In this document: piece by piece, positions 59,128 to 64,000 of the stretch
Position numbering within the stretch: the stretch's first letter is position 1
Layout of the letters: every line of letters starts with the position of its first letter
NCBI RefSeq assembly: GCF_008923185.1
Contig: NZ_WBMT01000004.1
Location: forward strand, 186,001 to 250,000
Length of the DNA: 64,000 nt
DNA from: Actinomadura rudentiformis
GTDB lineage: Bacteria > Actinomycetota > Actinomycetes > Streptosporangiales > Streptosporangiaceae
Reading direction: 5' to 3'
Made by a program: the position numbers and the translations under genes
The notes under the pieces: model-generated
Database searches by the model: none
Told to the model about the DNA's origin: nothing
Seen by the model: the letters and a program-made list of their open reading frames with translations, nothing else

Positions 59128-59637
59128 ATGTCGGAGGACGGGGCTGTAACGGGGGGACGGCTGGGACATTCTGCCGACCGGCTGGACGGGGTGGACCGCG
59201 CGATCATCGCCGAGTTGCTGCGCGACGGCCGGATCTCGGTCCGGGCCCTCGCCGAACGGGTCCACATCTCCCGCGCCAACGCCTACGCGCGCCTCACCCG
59301 CCTGATGGACGACGGAGTGATCACCGGCTTCACCGCCGAGCTCGCGCCGCAGAAGGCAGGCCTCGGCACCAGCGCATACGTCTCGATCACCATCGAGCAG
59401 AACTCCTGGCGCGCAGTGACAGCCAGACTCCAGGAGATCCCCTACATCGAGCACTTCGCGATGGTCGGCGGCGACTACGACGTGCTGGTCCTCGTCAGGG
59501 CCCCGGACAACGAGGCGCTCAGGCACGTGGTGCTGGAACGCATCCAGGACATCCCCGGAATCCGCGGCACCCGCACGTGGCTGGTCTTCGAAGAAGCCCG
59601 CGGCCGAGGCGCCGACTGGGGAGCGGGCCAGGGCTGA
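59128..59637 (+). CDS. bkdR: Lrp/AsnC family regulator (BkdR-like)
   Basis: A 169-residue Lrp protein. LDGVDRAIIAELLRDGRISV, RALAERVHISRANAYARLTR is the helix-turn-helix (about 19-60), and the RAM domain (GLGTSAYVSITIEQNSWRAV, IEHFAMVGGDYDVLVLVRA) follows, binding branched-chain amino or oxo acids in known BkdR proteins. Divergent from the E1alpha gene with about 120 bases between starts, it is the expected regulator of the bkd operon. AGGAGG precedes the ATG. Confidence 0.9.
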   Translation: MSEDGAVTGGRLGHSADRLDGVDRAIIAELLRDGRISVRALAERVHISRANAYARLTRLMDDGVITGFTAELAPQKAGLGTSAYVSITIEQNSWRAVTARLQEIPYIEHFAMVGGDYDVLVLVRAPDNEALRHVVLERIQDIPGIRGTRTWLVFEEARGRGADWGAGQG

Positions 59638-59684
59638 AACCCTCCGGGCATGCCGGCAGCGGGACGCCTCTAATGTGGGGCGGC

Positions 59685-62600
59685 ATGAATGATCATCCCC
59701 CGCCGCTTCCCGACGAGGACACCCTCGTCATCCCGAAGGGCTGGCGCCGCCGCATCCACCCCCGCCGCGGCGGCTCCCCCGGCCCCAAGATCACGATCGA
59801 CGCGGACGCCGAGAAGACCGTCCACCTCCGTCTGGAGCAGGGCCGGGTCCAGGTCGAGACCGCCCTCCTCCACGACGGTACCGATCCGGAGCTGGTCAAG
59901 CACGCGCGCGCCTATCTGGCCGATGAGCCCGATCCGCTCGGCGCGGCCGTGGTGGCGGAGGCGGCGAGCTGGGGCACGCCGCGCGAGACGGCCGTGGAGT
60001 TCGTGGACGCCTGGACGCAGGTCCATGGCTTGCCGTTCGCGGCATGCGCGGTACTCGAGTGGTACGGCCTGGAGAGGGGCACGAACGCCTCGCATCGGCC
60101 CGACCACGTGAAGTTCGCCCCCGTCTCGGCGCGGTGGAGTCACAGCTTCGATGTGCCGGACGGTGCTGCCCGCGTTAGGGCGCTGCTGGCGGCCGCGGCC
60201 CAAGAGGATTACGACGCGGCCGTGGAACGGCTGGCGGGGCTCCGCCGCATCCCCCGGCAGCGGCTCCTTGCCGCGTTCCTCGTGCCGACCCGGCAGGACT
60301 GGGTGGCCGAGTGCTGCGCCAACCCGCCGGAAGAGCGCGCGCGGATCCCGTTGCTGACCTCGCTGGGCGCGGCCGAGCAGGTCGAAATCTTGGGCTCCTG
60401 GATGAGGGTCACGCTGCCCGACGCGTTCCACCCCGAGGTCCTCAACTCGCTCGCCGAAGGAGTCGGCGTCGCCTGCACGCCGCTGATGGCCGACGCGCTG
60501 GGCCGGATGATGGACTCCGCGCCACGCCGCAAAGCCCTGCTGGAGGTGCTGAGCGTACTGCCGTCCGATGAGGCGTTCGCCGCACTCGTGGCGCGCCGCG
60601 ACGACCGCCCGCAGGTCAACGCCGCGCTCGCCAAGGCGATGGACCGCTTTCCGGTGCGCGCCATGCGCGAGCTGGCCGCCGCCGGGGCCACCGAACTGCT
60701 GGACGAGCACGTTCAGCACCATCGGGAGCTGGCTACGGCGGCCCTGCCCGTTCTGCCTGGGGAAGCCCGTGCCCAGGTGGAACGCATTCTCGGCACGACC
60801 GCCCGCGTTCGGGTGGCCGGCCCGGACGAATTGCCATCCCTGCTGGTGGAGCCGCCGTGGGCGCGGGCTGAGAAGAAGCCGAAGCCGCTCGTCATCGACG
60901 GCCTCACCGTCCCGGATCTGCGCGAGGTTCGATGGGCGGACGGTGAACGCGAGCGTTGGTGGTGGTGGGAGCGTCGGCTGCCTCAGCCGCGCGAATGGGC
61001 TGGCGGCGTGGAGCACCACGACTACCGCTGGGACGCCGTCCCGCAACGCGCGCCCATGAAGGTGTGGGAGGAGCGGGTCGCCGCTCTCGCGGCCAAGCAG
61101 TTCACCAGCGGCCGCAGCCAGCTCGGTGTGCTGACGATGGCTCCCGACACACTCGTCCGGCCGCTGCTGGCGGACTTCGAGCTCGACGACCGCAACGGGT
61201 CCGCACCCCGTGATCCGGAAGAGTGGCTCAAGGTCGTGCTCGCCCGGTTCGAGCTCGACGCCCTGCACATCGCCCTGACATACGCCAGGAAGCGTCCGGG
61301 ACCCGTCGGAGAGCTGCTTGTCCCGTTCTTGGACGCCGAGGTGGCGACGGTGATGGCCGACTGGCTGTCACGGGTCAAGACGGCCCGCAAGCATGCGACG
61401 GCCTGGTTCGCACGGCACGGTGGCGACGCCGCGCGGCTCCTGGTACCGAGCGCGCTGGGCAAGCGCGGGAAGCAACGCACCGCCGCCGAGTTCGCGCTTC
61501 ATCACCTCGCCCGTGAAATCGGCCGCGACGCTGTCGTGGAGGCTGCCCGAACGCACGGTGAAGCGGCGGCCCAGGCGGTCGGACAGCTCTTGCAGAAGGA
61601 CCAGGCGAGCCTCACACCGCCCAAGCTCCCGAAGCTTCCTGCCTGGGCCGATCCGGCGACGCTTCCGCAGGTGCTCCGGCACGGCCGCGAGAGCGCGCTC
61701 CCGGACACCGCCGTCGCGCTCCCGGACACCGCCGTCGCGCACGTCCTCACGATCCTGGCGCTGTCGACGCCCGAAAAACCGGACCCGGGCATCGAGATCG
61801 TCCGGGAGGCGTGCGACGCTGCTTCGCTGGCCGCGTTCGTCTCGGCCCTGTTCGAACGCTGGCACGGACACGGCGAGGCGGCCGCGGACGCGTGGGCGCT
61901 GACCGCGCTCGGCTGGTTCGGCGACGATGAGGCGGCCCGGCGCCTCGCGCCTCTCATCCACACCTGGCCGGGACACGGCGGGCACGCCAAGGCGGTCAAG
62001 GGTGTGAACGTGCTCGCGCGGATCGGGTCGGAGAGCGCGCTGACCTTGCTCGACGGCGTTGCCCGGCGGGCGAAGTTCGCCGCCCTGCAGGGGGAGGCGT
62101 ACCAGAAGCTCCACGAGGTGGCCGACCGGATGCAGCTGAGCACCGCGCAGCTGAGCGATCGCCTCGTTCCGCGTTTGGGGCTGGATCCGGACGGGAGCAT
62201 GGAGCTCGACTTCGGGCCGCGTCGCTTCACGGTCGGGTTCGACGAGCAGCTCCGGCCGTTCGTCATGCACCAGGACGGCACGCGGCTCAAGGCGCTCCCG
62301 AAGCCGGGGGCCAAGGACGACCCGGAGCTCGCGCCCGCCGCGCACGCGACGTTCGGCCGGCTGAAGAAGGAGGTGCGCACGATCGCCGCCGACCAGCTGC
62401 GGCGGCTGGAATGGGCGATGGTGACCGGGCGGACCTGGCAGCTCGCCGAGTTCCGGAGGCACCTGGTCGAGCACCCGCTCGTCTGGCACCTCGTGCGGCG
62501 GCTCGTCTGGCTCGCGGACGGGAGCGCGTTCCGCCTGGCCGAGGATCGGACGTTCGCCGATGTGAACGACGAGACATTGACGCCGCCGGAGGCGGCGCAC

Positions 62601-63029
62601 ATCCGCCTGGCTCACCCGGTGTTGCTGGGGGACGCACTGACCGAGTGGGCGGAGACCTTCGCCGACTACGAGATCATCCAGCCGTTCCCGCAGCTCGCGC
62701 GGCCCGTGTTCGCGCTGGCCGAGGAGGAACGGAGCGGTCGGCTCGCCCGCTTCGAGGGCCGCGTCGTGCCGGTCGGCGCGCTGCTCGGCCTGGAACGACG
62801 CGGCTGGGAGCGCGGCATGCCGGAGGACGGGGGAGTCGAACCCAGGATCTTCCGGCCCTTCCGCGGCGGCTCGGTGGTCATCGACCTCGATCCCGGGATC
62901 TACAGCGGTTCGGTGCAGGCGCTCCCCGATCAGCGGCTCGTGTCCATCACCTACGACGGAGAACTGGACCCGGTCTCGGCCTCCGAGATCCTCGCCGACC
63001 TCACCCACCTGACGGAAGGCGCCCAGTGA
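59685..63029 (+). CDS. DUF4132 domain protein
   Basis: A 1,114-residue soluble protein. The last 250 residues, with RRLEWAMVTGRTWQLAEFRR, HPLVWHLVRRLVWLADG, AEDRTFADVNDETLTPPEAA and ETFADYEIIQPFPQLARPVF, are the DUF4132/MolR-like domain; the middle is helical repeat-like (VLPSDEAFAALVARRDDRPQ). Relatives often carry an N-terminal WGR domain, which is not evident here. Function unknown; MolR-like proteins were linked to molybdate genes, but weakly. It contains an in-frame 21-base duplication giving ALPDTAVALPDTAVA near residue 675. The ATG at 59685 is chosen over 59673. Confidence 0.85.
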   Translation: MNDHPPPLPDEDTLVIPKGWRRRIHPRRGGSPGPKITIDADAEKTVHLRLEQGRVQVETALLHDGTDPELVKHARAYLADEPDPLGAAVVAEAASWGTPRETAVEFVDAWTQVHGLPFAACAVLEWYGLERGTNASHRPDHVKFAPVSARWSHSFDVPDGAARVRALLAAAAQEDYDAAVERLAGLRRIPRQRLLAAFLVPTRQDWVAECCANPPEERARIPLLTSLGAAEQVEILGSWMRVTLPDAFHPEVLNSLAEGVGVACTPLMADALGRMMDSAPRRKALLEVLSVLPSDEAFAALVARRDDRPQVNAALAKAMDRFPVRAMRELAAAGATELLDEHVQHHRELATAALPVLPGEARAQVERILGTTARVRVAGPDELPSLLVEPPWARAEKKPKPLVIDGLTVPDLREVRWADGERERWWWWERRLPQPREWAGGVEHHDYRWDAVPQRAPMKVWEERVAALAAKQFTSGRSQLGVLTMAPDTLVRPLLADFELDDRNGSAPRDPEEWLKVVLARFELDALHIALTYARKRPGPVGELLVPFLDAEVATVMADWLSRVKTARKHATAWFARHGGDAARLLVPSALGKRGKQRTAAEFALHHLAREIGRDAVVEAARTHGEAAAQAVGQLLQKDQASLTPPKLPKLPAWADPATLPQVLRHGRESALPDTAVALPDTAVAHVLTILALSTPEKPDPGIEIVREACDAASLAAFVSALFERWHGHGEAAADAWALTALGWFGDDEAARRLAPLIHTWPGHGGHAKAVKGVNVLARIGSESALTLLDGVARRAKFAALQGEAYQKLHEVADRMQLSTAQLSDRLVPRLGLDPDGSMELDFGPRRFTVGFDEQLRPFVMHQDGTRLKALPKPGAKDDPELAPAAHATFGRLKKEVRTIAADQLRRLEWAMVTGRTWQLAEFRRHLVEHPLVWHLVRRLVWLADGSAFRLAEDRTFADVNDETLTPPEAAHIRLAHPVLLGDALTEWAETFADYEIIQPFPQLARPVFALAEEERSGRLARFEGRVVPVGALLGLERRGWERGMPEDGGVEPRIFRPFRGGSVVIDLDPGIYSGSVQALPDQRLVSITYDGELDPVSASEILADLTHLTEGAQ

Positions 63030-63143
63030 AAACGTTCCCAGTGAACAAGTAGGACACCCAGGTCGTGCCGTCCCGTGGGTGCGGCGATCCACCCGCGCCG
63101 CGCCGAAACGGACGGCCGCCGGGGCGCGGGTGGTGCCGTCCTC

Positions 63144-64000
63144 TCAGGAGTCGGAGGCAGGCCAGGTTTTGGCCACGAGGGTCAGCACGTCGTAGGTGGC
63201 TACTGGCTGGGCTTCCTGGTTGGTCACCACGGCGTCCCAGCGGACTTCGCCGTAGTCGGCGTTGGTGCGCGGGGTGATCTGCTTGACCGTCAGGGTGACC
63301 TGAATGGTGTCGCCGGCCTTGACCGGGGTGACGAAGCGGAGGCCGTCGACGCCGAAGTTGGCGAGGACCGGTCCGGGCGCCGGGTCAACGAAGAGCCCGG
63401 CGGCCAGGGACACGACCAGGTATCCGTGGGCGACGATACCGCCGAAGAGGGGGTTGCGCGCGGCGGCCTCGGCGTCGGTGTGCGCGTAGAAGGTGTCTCC
63501 GGTGAAGTCGGCGAAGTGCTCGATGTCGTCCAGCGTCACCGTGCGGGTTGCGGAGGTGATGGTGTCGCCTATGCGCAGGTCCGCCAGGGACTTGCGGAAC
63601 GGGTGGACGTCGGACGGGAGGTGTTTGGATCCTGTCGTCCATCGGCCGGTGACGGCGGTGAGCTGGTCAGGGGACGCCTGGACGGCGGTGCGCTGCATGT
63701 GGTGCAGGACTCCGCGTATGCCGCCGAGCTCTTCGCCGCCGCCGGCACGGCCGGGGCCGCCGTGGACGAGGACGGGCAGCGGGGAGCCGTGGCCGGTGGA
63801 CTCCTGGGCGTCGTCCCGGTCGAGTACGAGGACGCGGCCGTGCCAGGGCGCCAGGCCGAGCACGATCGTGCGGGCGACGTCGGGGTCGTGGGTGACGACG
63901 GAGGCGGCCAGGCTGCCCTTGCCGCGGGCCGCGAGGGCGATCGCCGAGTCGAGGCCGTCGTAGGTGAGCACGGTGCTCACGGGGCCGAACGGCTCCACGT
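63144..64000 (-). CDS. paaZ: PaaZ: bifunctional aldehyde dehydrogenase/enoyl-CoA hydratase (partial)
   Basis: The 3' part of a long gene cut by the window end; its 5' start lies beyond 64000. FGPVSTVLTYDGLDSAIALA and VLVHGGPGRAGGGEELGGIR are the C-terminal piece of the aldehyde dehydrogenase domain, and DFTGDTFYAHTDAEAAARNP with NPLFGGIVAHGYLVVSLAAG is a MaoC-type hydratase domain. This is the layout of PaaZ, which opens and oxidises the oxepin-CoA ring in phenylacetate degradation. At least 285 residues are present and intact. No other paa gene is visible in the window. Confidence 0.9.
   Translation of the reverse strand, partial: VEPFGPVSTVLTYDGLDSAIALAARGKGSLAASVVTHDPDVARTIVLGLAPWHGRVLVLDRDDAQESTGHGSPLPVLVHGGPGRAGGGEELGGIRGVLHHMQRTAVQASPDQLTAVTGRWTTGSKHLPSDVHPFRKSLADLRIGDTITSATRTVTLDDIEHFADFTGDTFYAHTDAEAAARNPLFGGIVAHGYLVVSLAAGLFVDPAPGPVLANFGVDGLRFVTPVKAGDTIQVTLTVKQITPRTNADYGEVRWDAVVTNQEAQPVATYDVLTLVAKTWPASDS

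Noticed and set aside
61368..63092. Reverse frames over the DUF4132 gene
   Set aside because: They have the low-complexity composition expected opposite a GC-rich gene, while the forward protein matches a known domain.

Overview
The window is GC-rich (roughly 70%) with strong third-position GC bias, GTG starts and actinobacterial protein families (GlxA-type regulators, an ECF42 sigma factor, DUF5937, DUF6069, DUF4132, BkdR/Bkd). The best reading is a chromosomal segment of an actinomycete, most likely Streptosporangiales or a close relative; the genus cannot be fixed from the sequence. I see no tRNA, rRNA, CRISPR array, plasmid or phage module.

Layout. 1-8.3 kb is a loose, decaying region: two tandem His-rich secreted proteins, a 38-bp tandem repeat array, an ISKra4-type transposase remnant, a frameshifted PQQ-type beta-propeller pseudogene, a secreted metzincin-like protease and a small lipase. 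8.6-11.9 kb is a TetR regulator with twin palindromic operators, followed by a crotonase and an acyl-CoA ligase. 12-14.2 kb is a GlxA-type regulator divergent from a saccharopine dehydrogenase-like protein. 16.2-21.2 kb is a compact operon: hydroxyacid-oxoacid transhydrogenase, a 960-residue FAD/Fe-S D-2-hydroxyacid dehydrogenase and an FCD-type GntR regulator. Together these suggest a 4-hydroxybutyrate oxidation cycle in which D-2-hydroxyglutarate is made and then reoxidised.

22-30.4 kb holds a winged-helix/membrane-protein pair under a large nested palindrome, an orphan MreB-like actin next to a methyltransferase, a TPR protein, a second GlxA regulator with a divergent membrane protein, an alpha/beta hydrolase, and a GntR-UTRA regulator followed by a degenerate class III cyclase-like protein. 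30.7-38.6 kb carries a serine hydrolase divergent from a two-component system, a large secreted beta-helix protein, an ArsR/YbaK pair and secreted proteins. 38.7-42.4 kb ends with a third GlxA regulator divergent from a PLP decarboxylase.

42.7-55.3 kb contains a crotonase, an ECF42 sigma-factor operon (DUF6069, DGPF protein, sigma factor, DHFR-like reductase) and, 5 kb away, a second DHFR-like gene with an almost identical promoter. It also has a TetR/DUF5937 divergent pair, two small secreted proteins (one resembling BECR-type nucleases), a Tat-exported BBE flavoenzyme, an AlkZ-like protein and an SDR/MerR divergent pair. 55.4-59.6 kb is the branched-chain 2-oxoacid dehydrogenase operon (E1alpha-E1beta-E2) with a divergent Lrp/AsnC regulator. 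The window closes with a 1,114-residue DUF4132 protein and the C-terminal part of PaaZ, cut by the window edge.

Two themes recur. Regulators sit divergently beside one or two likely targets with visible inverted repeats between them. Short tandem repeats (16, 17, 21-22 and 38 bp) appear both between genes and inside coding linkers.
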